From an uncultured Eubacteriales bacterium (GTDB lineage: Bacteria; Bacillota; Clostridia; Oscillospirales; Acutalibacteraceae): a stretch of DNA of 12,435 nt. Positions 1 to 6,791 of this stretch are shown here, piece after piece. Each line of letters begins with the position of its first letter. Within the stretch, counting starts at the first letter, position 1. The notes beneath the pieces were generated by a model. The model did no database searches and was not told the DNA's origin. It saw nothing but the letters and a program-made list of their open reading frames with translations. The position numbers and the translations under genes were made by a program. The stretch lies in assembly GCA_900319255.1 (NCBI GenBank), contig ONNU01000307.1:1-12435 (forward strand). Reading direction: 5' to 3'.

Positions 1-1
1 A

Positions 2-775
2 GAGAAAAGCAAAAAGATCGTTATATATGAATTTCTGCCCCAGATACTCTGCACCAGGGCTATCGGCTATCAGACGCTGACTCCCCTCAAGGGGATGGAA
101 AGAAAATATACAAACCTGCGGGAGAATTTTCTGAATTATTATAATACCCTTTCCGTACTGGGCAATCAGATAAATTCTGTAAGGATTCGCACCGTGTTTT
201 CCGAAAACAATACGGTATATGCCGTTGAGAATTATGCGGAGGGGCATACTCTGAGAGAATACCTGAGCAGCAGCGCAGGAAATAAAAGCCGGACTAATTT
301 CGGCATGAGCTGGCAGGAGGTCTGCCGCTGGCTCCGACCCCTGGCTCTGGATCTTTATAAGATACACAATACGGGACATATCGGACATTACGCTGTATCT
401 CCGGGGAATATCATCATCTCAAAGGATAATGATATTTCGCTCACGTCCTTTTCTATAGAAAGCCTGCGTCATGCGGGAGGACTGATAGAACCGTCGCTGC
501 TGAGGGGCTTCAGCGCTCCGGAACAGTACAATAAGCATATGCGGCTGAATGAAGCCACCGATGTATACGGCTTTGCGGCTACGGTATATTTTGCGCTGAC
601 AAAGATAGTTCCGGAGGAAAGCACGAAAAAGAATGATAAAAATGGCATAATGATACCCCCGGCTGTGCTTAATCAGATACCGTCAAATGCGGTCAAGCTG
701 ATAAACAGCGGACTGAGTACGGCGCAGGGCGCGCGGCTGTCCAATTTCAATGTCGTAGCGTCGCTTCTGATATGA
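2..775 (+). CDS. Protein kinase-fold pseudokinase, 5' end outside window
   Basis: The frame is open from the first base, so this is the C-terminal 257 residues of a gene that starts upstream; the ATG at 95 is internal. The fold is that of bacterial Hanks-type Ser/Thr kinases. The activation-segment motif GFSAPEQY (506-529), the alpha-F aspartate in DVYGFAATVYFALT (from 560) and the SPGN block after the catalytic loop are retained. The catalytic residues are not. The family's VAIKE strand reads IVIYE, with Tyr (26-28) for the ATP-anchoring Lys. HRD reads HYA, with Ala (392-394) for the catalytic Asp. DFG reads SFS (446-454). I therefore call a pseudokinase that probably binds partners or ligands and does not phosphorylate. 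No transmembrane segment or extra C-terminal domain follows; the protein ends with the kinase fold. It heads the operon as seen, 68 bp before the next gene. The kinase fold is confident; the role is unknown. Confidence 0.85.
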   Translation, partial: EKSKKIVIYEFLPQILCTRAIGYQTLTPLKGMERKYTNLRENFLNYYNTLSVLGNQINSVRIRTVFSENNTVYAVENYAEGHTLREYLSSSAGNKSRTNFGMSWQEVCRWLRPLALDLYKIHNTGHIGHYAVSPGNIIISKDNDISLTSFSIESLRHAGGLIEPSLLRGFSAPEQYNKHMRLNEATDVYGFAATVYFALTKIVPEESTKKNDKNGIMIPPAVLNQIPSNAVKLINSGLSTAQGARLSNFNVVASLLI

Positions 776-786
776 ACGGGGAGCAT

Positions 787-809
787 CAGCCGGAAAAGCA
801 AGCCGGCTG
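787..809 (+). other. Intercistronic hairpin between genes 1 and 2
   Basis: CAGCCGG (787-793) pairs perfectly with CCGGCTG (803-809) around a 9-nt loop. AT-rich sequence follows, but no T run, so it does not look like a rho-independent terminator. It may affect mRNA stability or processing. It lies 34 bp upstream of the next start codon and leaves that ribosome binding site free. Confidence 0.4.
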
Positions 810-832
810 CAATATTAATCTATAAATAAAGC

Positions 833-840
833 GGGGTGAT
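833..840 (+). promoter_or_regulatory. Ribosome binding site for gene 2
   Basis: GGGGTGAT ends 3 nt before the ATG at 844. Its GGTGAT part matches the far end of the consensus Shine-Dalgarno sequence, which explains the short apparent spacing. It supports 844 as the start. Confidence 0.6.
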
Positions 841-843
841 AAA

Positions 844-2544
844 ATGCAGTTGTTTGATGCTTCAAAGGGATTGTTCCATCTGTTGTTTGTAAACAGCGAT
901 GATTCCTTCTTTACCGACAGCTATGTCAGGGCAAGGCTCAATTTCTTTCTTTACCACAGACTGGTGTCTATGAAATATGAATATATATATGTATTCTCGG
1001 GAGCGGATCATTCGGGCTTTACCTTTACCTGCCCCGATAATATAAGCGCAAGGGCTTATGATGACAAAAACAGCGCCAGACAAAAGCCCTCCTTCTTCGG
1101 AATGAAAAAACAGTCTGCATTTTCTCCCGATAACAGCGAAAGACTCCGCAGCGGAAGAAAAAGCATATATGTGCCGGAGCAGGAGCTTTCTGAGGTATTC
1201 GGAAATCTCATAAGCCTGACAAAAAGAAAAAGCAGGGTGGCGGTGATAATCCCCATCGGCATTTTCAATATGCTTGCAGGATATCCGGGAATATGCGAGG
1301 AGCTTGCAAAGATCAATTCCAGGAATTATCAGGATAATAACAGACATATTTTTGTGATAACGGCTTCAAAATACTCCGGAGAAAGCCTTCCGTTTTTCAA
1401 GCCCTCTACAGAAACCTCCATAAACGGCAATGTCTTTTCCGACAGCAGGCTTTTTCCTGAGCTGGAGGAATATTATAATGACCTTTACGGAATGACCAGG
1501 AATTTTTATATATATGATGAGCTGAGGTCTTTTCTCGGGGATAAGGCTGTATTTTACGAATCCCTGAGCTATGAGAATATCAGGCGTATGTGCATGAACC
1601 TTGCGATAAATACCGGCTTCCCCCAGGAAATGAGCATCAAAAGCATAAATGCTCTTGCGGCGGTGATATATACCTTCTATAATTCCGCTGAATACAGGAA
1701 CAACAGCTTTATCCCGCTGCCGGAAAATCCCAAGCGTTCCCTTTCTGAGATAGAAGCGGCTCTGCGAAATAACAGAAAGCTCAGAGCTGCCTGTGTCAAC
1801 GCTATGGGTGAATTTCTTGCGCAGGATGATCCCTATAAATATGCCTACAGCGTTTATTCGGATTGCTGTGACAGCGAAGCGGAGAACTTTATGATCGGCG
1901 GGGCTGATAATGCGGATGAGCTTGACAAGCTGATGAAAATACGCAGGATATGTGCATCCCGTCTGGGCAAATGCGACCCGTCTCTTGAAAAGGCCATAAG
2001 ACTTCTCAGCAAGCCCTGCACAGATTCCACCGTAAGCTTCAGCGCAGCAAGCTTCCGCAAAAGAATAATCGAAATGACCTACAATAATATCAGCGATGAA
2101 ATGAACGATACCATTGATACGGAGCTGATATCCTTCATGCTCAGGGGACTGGATTATTATTTTGATTATTTCCGTTCTATATCCTCCCTGACAGGAGATG
2201 CAGTATCGGCAAAGGATATAAGCTTTGATTTCTATAAGGATATAATGTACCTTGCAGAAAAGCGTTCCTCTGCAAGGCTTTCAAGAGAGGTATATAAAAA
2301 GAAGCTGGATTCGCAGCTTGAAAACGGAGATGATGTCTCAGCCGAAAGCACAAGACAGTATCTTGAAAAAACCGACGCTTTCATCAGAACCCTTGACAGG
2401 ACTATAGAGCAGGCTGAGAATATGCTTTCATCCCCTGTGACCCAGACCAATGCAAGGGGTCTGATAACAAAAATGAAAGCCGAGACCAACCATCTCAAAG
2501 AGCTTGAAAAGGAAAAGGAACCTGAATATAAAATACTTAACTGA
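844..2544 (+). CDS. Unrecognised 566-aa protein, possibly an inactive AAA-like fold plus helical C-terminus
   Basis: I do not recognise this family. The N-terminal 180 residues alternate hydrophobic strand-like stretches with helices: around 11-16 (FHLLFV), 45-51 (YEYIYVF), 132-138 (VAVIIPI) and 167-174 (RHIFVITA). The order and spacing loosely recall Walker A, Walker B and sensor-1 strands of an AAA domain, but there is no GxxxxGK and no DE, so any nucleotide-binding role would be lost. Residues 200-330 look helical. Residues 400-560 are strongly helical and charged, ending in a likely coiled coil (about 470-560) with a Lys/Glu-rich tail. There is no signal peptide, membrane segment or zinc motif. 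It sits between the pseudokinase and the Hsp70-like gene and is probably co-transcribed with both. The coding call is firm; the AAA-like idea is weak inference. Confidence 0.75.
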   Translation: MQLFDASKGLFHLLFVNSDDSFFTDSYVRARLNFFLYHRLVSMKYEYIYVFSGADHSGFTFTCPDNISARAYDDKNSARQKPSFFGMKKQSAFSPDNSERLRSGRKSIYVPEQELSEVFGNLISLTKRKSRVAVIIPIGIFNMLAGYPGICEELAKINSRNYQDNNRHIFVITASKYSGESLPFFKPSTETSINGNVFSDSRLFPELEEYYNDLYGMTRNFYIYDELRSFLGDKAVFYESLSYENIRRMCMNLAINTGFPQEMSIKSINALAAVIYTFYNSAEYRNNSFIPLPENPKRSLSEIEAALRNNRKLRAACVNAMGEFLAQDDPYKYAYSVYSDCCDSEAENFMIGGADNADELDKLMKIRRICASRLGKCDPSLEKAIRLLSKPCTDSTVSFSAASFRKRIIEMTYNNISDEMNDTIDTELISFMLRGLDYYFDYFRSISSLTGDAVSAKDISFDFYKDIMYLAEKRSSARLSREVYKKKLDSQLENGDDVSAESTRQYLEKTDAFIRTLDRTIEQAENMLSSPVTQTNARGLITKMKAETNHLKELEKEKEPEYKILN

Positions 2545-2580
2545 CCCGGATATGAAACAGCGCAGTCATCAGGAGGAAGG

Positions 2581-2598
2581 CAGGGGATAGTTCCCCTG
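2581..2598 (+). other. Intercistronic hairpin between genes 2 and 3
   Basis: CAGGGGA (2581-2587) pairs with TCCCCTG (2592-2598) around a TAGT tetraloop. No T run follows, and a good ribosome binding site begins 6 nt downstream. It is more likely an mRNA stability or processing element than a terminator. Confidence 0.4.
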
Positions 2599-2604
2599 AG
2601 TAAT

Positions 2605-2610
2605 AAGGAG
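2605..2610 (+). promoter_or_regulatory. Ribosome binding site for the Hsp70-like gene
   Basis: AAGGAG lies 8 nt before the ATG at 2619 and fixes the start of the Hsp70-like protein directly before its first phosphate-binding strand. Confidence 0.75.
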
Positions 2611-2618
2611 AAATTCAA

Positions 2619-4277
2619 ATGGTAAATTTAGGCATGGACTTCGGAAGCACATACACTCTGGTATCTCATTACCGCAGTGACCGTCAGGCTCCCGAGGCTA
2701 TAAGCATTGATAATATAAGCCCCTATATCCCGTCCATTGTTTCCTATAATAAAAGGAAGGATGAATATAAATTCGGCAAGGCGGCAAAAAACCTTACCGG
2801 TAATAAGAATGTCATAATCTTCAAGGCATTCAAAATGCTGCTCAATGAACAGATGACCGAGGAAAATCTGAAAAAAAGATCATACGATGAGGTCAATACC
2901 CCCGAAAGCATAGCTACATTTTATATTGAAAAGGTGCTTAAAAGCGCTCTTGCAAAGATCGGCGATGACTGTATCGGCAGACTTGTGGTGGGTGTTCCCG
3001 AGGTATGGGGACAGAGCTTCAATACCTTTGACGGAAGAGCGGCTCTTCACAGGATCTGCAATTCCTTCGATTTTGTAAAGGAGGCAATCGTAGTAAGCGA
3101 GCCTGCAAGCGCAAGCGCATTTTTTGCATATAATTACAAGCAGCTGAGAAAGGAAAACTTCGACGGAAGAGTTCTTCTTATCGACTACGGCGGAGGTACT
3201 CTCGATATCACCCTTACAAAGGTAGCGTCCAACGGGGATTCCATGGAGGTAAAGGTGGAAAAGCGTGACGGCGCAGGAGAAAATACCGACCGTGAGATCG
3301 GAAACGCCGGCATCAAATATATGGAAAAGGTCACAGAGCGGGCAATACTTGAAAACGAGGCATTTTCAGATCTTGAGACACTTGAATATGACGGGGATTT
3401 CATGAAGGCTGTTGACGAAGTAGAGCAGGCTCTTATGAGCGACAGCGAAACCATAGAGGATACCTTCAAGGAGTTTGAATTCACTCCGGAGGCGCTGGAG
3501 GATGAAGAGCTGTTTGAGCTTTTCTACAAGGGGGAAAGCGTTATCGTTACCTATAAGCACCTGAATGATGTGTATAATGAGATCATTTATGATGTGCTCA
3601 GGGAAAAGCTTGAAAATGTAACAGCGGATACCGATACAAGAGAAAATAATTTCAAGATAGGTATAGTCGGCGGCTTCGGCAATTTCTATCTTGTAAAGAA
3701 ACAGATAAATGATATGTTTGAGATAAGCTCAAAGGACGAAAGGACTGAGGGCATTATCGTAAACAGCGAGGACAGGGAAAGAGCTATATCTCTCGGAGCA
3801 TGTCTGCTTGCGGATGAGCTTATCAGCATAAGAAGGACAGCTAATTTCTCTATCGGAATTTACGCCTACCGTTCCGATAATGTTCTTGCAAAGCATTATG
3901 CGATCAAATACAGACAGGATCTTGAATATAATAAGATATATTACGCTGTGGATGCAAAGGGCAATGACGTTCCCTATTTCACACCGTCAGGAAAGCTGGA
4001 TAAGTTCCTGGTGAATTTCAGCGATAATGAGGAGCTGGCTTTCGGCGCGCATCCCAGAGTAGAGCTTGCGCAGAATCTGAGAAATGTTGTGCATAACCAG
4101 TATATGATGGCAGCGGTGGGCTTTTCAGTTGATGCCACCGATTCCATTACCATACATATTTTTGATTACGACTGGGAAAATTCCCGGAGAAGCGAAAAGC
4201 CTGTAAAAAGTATAAAGCTGTCCACCATCAAGGCAATGTTTGACGTAGTTGCGCTGAATTCAAGAGGTGAGAACTGA
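2619..4277 (+). CDS. Divergent Hsp70 (DnaK-like) ATPase with short C-terminal domain
   Basis: The protein has 552 residues against about 610-640 for DnaK. The actin/Hsp70 ATPase core is intact by eye. Phosphate-1 is LGMDFGSTYT (4-13, with Asp7). The catalytic lysine region is VIIFKAFK (Lys69). The GVPEVW strand is at 125-130, SEPASASAFFAY at 160-171 (Glu161 at the DnaK Glu171 position), phosphate-2 IDYGGGTLDI at 188-197, and the adenosine motif IVGGFG at 349-354. The family predicts ATP-driven conformational switching in the cytoplasm. After about residue 405 comes only about 145 residues of beta-rich sequence (for example AAVGFSVDATDSITIHIFD, 498-516), resembling a reduced substrate-binding beta domain; the helical lid is absent. 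No dnaJ or grpE lies in view, so this is not the housekeeping chaperone operon. Its stop overlaps the next start (TGATG), implying coupled translation with the coiled-coil gene. The client is unknown. Confidence 0.9.
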   Translation: MVNLGMDFGSTYTLVSHYRSDRQAPEAISIDNISPYIPSIVSYNKRKDEYKFGKAAKNLTGNKNVIIFKAFKMLLNEQMTEENLKKRSYDEVNTPESIATFYIEKVLKSALAKIGDDCIGRLVVGVPEVWGQSFNTFDGRAALHRICNSFDFVKEAIVVSEPASASAFFAYNYKQLRKENFDGRVLLIDYGGGTLDITLTKVASNGDSMEVKVEKRDGAGENTDREIGNAGIKYMEKVTERAILENEAFSDLETLEYDGDFMKAVDEVEQALMSDSETIEDTFKEFEFTPEALEDEELFELFYKGESVIVTYKHLNDVYNEIIYDVLREKLENVTADTDTRENNFKIGIVGGFGNFYLVKKQINDMFEISSKDERTEGIIVNSEDRERAISLGACLLADELISIRRTANFSIGIYAYRSDNVLAKHYAIKYRQDLEYNKIYYAVDAKGNDVPYFTPSGKLDKFLVNFSDNEELAFGAHPRVELAQNLRNVVHNQYMMAAVGFSVDATDSITIHIFDYDWENSRRSEKPVKSIKLSTIKAMFDVVALNSRGEN

Positions 4278-6235
4278 TGGATTTTCAAAGAACAAAAAGA
4301 ACCCTCCACTCCCTTGAGGGCAACAGCGCCCTTTCTGCGGGAGAAACACTGGGTATAATAATGGATGTTCTTGCGGATGTGCGCGCAGTGACAGGAAAAT
4401 CCCCTGATGCCCTGGAGCTTGGAGATATCAGGGAGGCTCTTTCGGCAATGTCTGCTCTTGGACGTGTTATCCTGCAGATAAACAAGTCCAATGCGGATGT
4501 CCTTGGAACTGCCGAGGACAGAAAAAAACGATTTGACAAGATAAGCGGAGATCTTGAAAATGTCTGCCGTGATATAGAAAACAGCTCTGATGTTATCGAG
4601 GCTCTTTCACAAAGACAAAGCGAGCTGCAGCAAAAGCTGGGCGAGCTTGAGGAAAGCCAGAAAAAGGCTGTGGAGCTGAAGCAGAGATGCGAGGAGATGG
4701 AGCAGGAGACCGCCCGTCTTGAGCAGACCGATATAGAACAGATAAATTCTGAAATACTGGAGCAGCAGGAAAGGCTTTCGGATGCAAGAAAAAGCTTTGA
4801 TGAAGCGACAGAAAGGCTCCGTCAGATGATAGACCTTTCCGGAAGGATAGACGGAGATATTTCGGATAAGAATAATGAGGCTGAAAAGCTGGAGGCGGAG
4901 CTGGATAATAAAAAGCTCAGGCTCAGCGATCTGGCAGACCGGTGTAAGGAGCTTTCGGAAAAGAAAGAGGAGCTTGCCCGGGATGAGGAGGATCAGCAGG
5001 CGCAGGAGGAAAGACTTCGCAGAGAATATGAAGAAGCTCTTGCAAAAAGAGCTTCTCTGACGGAGGGATCAATACCAAAGCTTCGCTCAGAGCTTGAAAA
5101 AGCAGGGGCAGAGCTTGATGAAAAGCAAAAAATTGCAGATGGTCTTGCGGCGCAGATAAACGAGCTTGAACAAAAGCGTAACGAGCTTACCGGAGAGATC
5201 ACAGACCTTACGGATAGGATAACCGGGCTTGAGAGTGATATAGAAAAGTCGGGTGCTGATTCAGAAAGCGCAAAAAACCGTGTCGCTGAGCTTGAAAAGG
5301 AGCTGCTGTCCCTGAAGGCGGAGATCAAGGCAAATGAGGATCTGGCAGAATCCCACAGAGAGGAAATAAAAAGATACAGGGATATAGAGATACCGGCTTC
5401 AAGGATCACTCTGAAAAAGAGAGAGGATGCCCTTGACGAATATGCCGCAAGAAGCAACGAGCTGAAGGAAACGGCTGCATCAGCCGATGAAAAGCTTGAA
5501 GAGCTGAAAAAGACCATTGAAAAGCAGACAGCGGAGCTTGCCGGCTTTGAAAAGACAAAAAGCGAGCTTGAAGAGGAAATACAAAGGAATCAGCAGGCTC
5601 TTGACGAAATCGGCAGCAGGATAGATCAGCTTGACGATCAGAAAAAGAAAATGATCGAGGAGATCAGCAGCAAGCAGGAGCAGCTTGGAATGTCCGATAT
5701 CAGCGAGCTGCAGAATAAATTCGACGAGGTATCAGCGCAGCTTGAACAGCAGCAGGCGCAGCATGAGGAGCTTACCCGAAATATTGAAACGATAAAGGCG
5801 GAACGCGCTGCGACTGAGGAAAAATGCGCACAGCTGCGTAATGATATACGCGGGCTTGCAGAGGAGGTCAACGCCCAGTCCGAAAAGGTGGATGAGCTTG
5901 ACGCGCGCCGCAGAGATATAGAGGATGCGCGGGCTAAGCTCCGGGAAAAGCATAATGAGCTTGTACAGATAATAGGCGAGCTTAATTCTCCCGAAAGCGA
6001 AGCGAATGTCCGCATTTGTGAAAACGAGATCGAGGTCATGCAGGATGCCATTGACAGACTGTTCCCGAATGTCGATCTTGCAGGTCTGACGCTTTTCGAG
6101 CGAAAGGAGCAGATGGATAAAAAGAGCAGATATTTCAGGGAGGAGATCCAGAGAATACGCAATCTGCTGGAGGACTATAAGTCTGAGTACAGGAAACTGA
6201 TAAAGGCGATCGAAGGAGGAGCATCAGAATTATGA
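4277..6235 (+). CDS. Long coiled-coil protein, SMC-like in composition but without ATPase motifs
   Basis: The protein has 652 residues. The first 95 or so form a compact helical head rich in Ala, Leu and Gly. From about 95 to 570 there is nearly unbroken heptad-type sequence dominated by Glu, Lys, Leu, Gln and Ala, as in SMC, Rad50 or tether proteins. The last 80 residues are helical but less regular, containing a small non-coiled patch around DRLFPNVDLAGLTLF. There is no Walker A, hinge or ABC signature, no signal peptide and no membrane segment, so it is not an SMC ATPase. The start shares one base with the Hsp70-like stop (TGATG), and the stop overlaps the next start (ATGA). These overlaps tie it tightly to the Hsp70-like and zinc-ribbon proteins, perhaps as a scaffold or an Hsp70 client. 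The coiled coil is plain; the function is unknown. Confidence 0.85.
   Translation: MDFQRTKRTLHSLEGNSALSAGETLGIIMDVLADVRAVTGKSPDALELGDIREALSAMSALGRVILQINKSNADVLGTAEDRKKRFDKISGDLENVCRDIENSSDVIEALSQRQSELQQKLGELEESQKKAVELKQRCEEMEQETARLEQTDIEQINSEILEQQERLSDARKSFDEATERLRQMIDLSGRIDGDISDKNNEAEKLEAELDNKKLRLSDLADRCKELSEKKEELARDEEDQQAQEERLRREYEEALAKRASLTEGSIPKLRSELEKAGAELDEKQKIADGLAAQINELEQKRNELTGEITDLTDRITGLESDIEKSGADSESAKNRVAELEKELLSLKAEIKANEDLAESHREEIKRYRDIEIPASRITLKKREDALDEYAARSNELKETAASADEKLEELKKTIEKQTAELAGFEKTKSELEEEIQRNQQALDEIGSRIDQLDDQKKKMIEEISSKQEQLGMSDISELQNKFDEVSAQLEQQQAQHEELTRNIETIKAERAATEEKCAQLRNDIRGLAEEVNAQSEKVDELDARRRDIEDARAKLREKHNELVQIIGELNSPESEANVRICENEIEVMQDAIDRLFPNVDLAGLTLFERKEQMDKKSRYFREEIQRIRNLLEDYKSEYRKLIKAIEGGASEL
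6213..6220 (+). promoter_or_regulatory. Ribosome binding site for the zinc-ribbon gene, inside gene 4
   Basis: AAGGAGGA lies within the last codons of the coiled-coil gene, 11 nt before the ATG at 6232. With the ATGA overlap it supports coupled translation of genes 4 and 5. Confidence 0.7.
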
Positions 6236-6717
6236 TTTGTATGTTTTGCAATGAAAACATGGCAGATGGTGAGATCAGATGTCCGGTATGCGGATTCACC
6301 CATATGAATTTCACCGAAGAGGGCGGCAGCGAGGTCATAAAAAATATGCTGCTGTCATATAAGCAGCGCAGGCTGGGAGATGTTTCTGTTGAGATCTCTG
6401 TTTTTAAATATGTTATCGACAATGGAAAAATAAGCAGCGAAAGCTCACAGCCCTTGAAAATAGCTGATGCCAGGGATCTTGAAATAGATAAGCCGGTGTG
6501 GCTCGACAAGGAATTCTACGGTACTGAAACCGAAAGAGAGATAAAGCTGGAGCTTCATCTGGGCGGCAGCGAGAAAAAGGATCATACCGTGGCGATGAAG
6601 CTCCCTCCGTGCCAGAATATGAAGATAGGCTGTGTTCTTGAAAGCGGGCTTCGCATAAGACTTCTTGCAGGAACGCCGGAGGCTCCGGTGTCATCCGAAC
6701 AGTTTCAGCTTGTCTGA
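6232..6717 (+). CDS. Zinc-ribbon protein with beta-rich C-terminal domain
   Basis: The protein has 161 residues. A four-cysteine zinc ribbon opens it: Cys3-x2-Cys6 and Cys17-x2-Cys20, the second pair as CPVCGF. A short helix follows (about 33-48). The remainder (50-161) alternates polar and hydrophobic residues as beta strands. The end, from KLPPCQ (123-128) to the C-terminus, has the spacing of the last strands of an Hsp70 substrate-binding beta domain (LPP, then K-I-G-C-V-L-E, then a G-L-R-I-R-L strand). This is a pattern comparison by eye and not proof. It overlaps the coiled-coil gene by 4 bp and sits two genes after an Hsp70 whose own substrate domain is shortened, so a chaperone-cofactor role is possible. 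No enzyme motif is visible. The zinc ribbon is confident; the Hsp70 link is speculative. Confidence 0.8.
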   Translation: MICMFCNENMADGEIRCPVCGFTHMNFTEEGGSEVIKNMLLSYKQRRLGDVSVEISVFKYVIDNGKISSESSQPLKIADARDLEIDKPVWLDKEFYGTETEREIKLELHLGGSEKKDHTVAMKLPPCQNMKIGCVLESGLRIRLLAGTPEAPVSSEQFQLV

Positions 6718-6778
6718 GCAGACAGAGGATAACGCAGAAGGAAATTAAAAAGGTAAACTATCAACTTGAATAATAAAT

Positions 6779-6784
6779 GGAGGT
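6779..6784 (+). promoter_or_regulatory. Ribosome binding site that sets the start of gene 6 at 6792
   Basis: GGAGGT is 7 nt upstream of the ATG at 6792. It overlaps an in-frame ATG at 6777, which has no site of its own, so 6792 is the likely start and the protein begins MPLLFGKKK. Confidence 0.8.
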
Positions 6785-6791
6785 AATAATT

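Noticed and set aside
95..97. ATG at 95 as the start of the kinase-like gene
   Set aside because: The frame is open back to base 2 and the upstream part encodes the kinase beta-3 strand region, so the ATG is internal.
821..826. Promoter -10 (TATAAA) before gene 2
   Set aside because: No -35 element upstream at 16-18 bp; likely chance AT richness.
2619..4277. Housekeeping dnaK operon
   Set aside because: No grpE, dnaJ or hrcA nearby, no CIRCE-type repeat seen, and the C-terminal half is too short and divergent.
4993..5517. Long open frame on the minus strand, Ser/Phe-rich
   Set aside because: It is the antisense shadow of the Glu/Lys/Leu-rich coiled coil, with no ribosome binding site or recognisable domain. 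The same applies to the minus-strand frames at 862-1347, 5638-6162 and 10328-10849.
4277..6235. SMC or Rad50-type ATPase
   Set aside because: Coiled coil only; no Walker A, hinge, or ABC signature is present.
6777..6791. ATG at 6777 as the start of gene 6
   Set aside because: The ribosome binding site GGAGGT overlaps it and is correctly spaced for the ATG at 6792.
6718..6791. Internal promoter before gene 6 (TAAACT at 6754-6759)
   Set aside because: No matching -35 element at the correct spacing.
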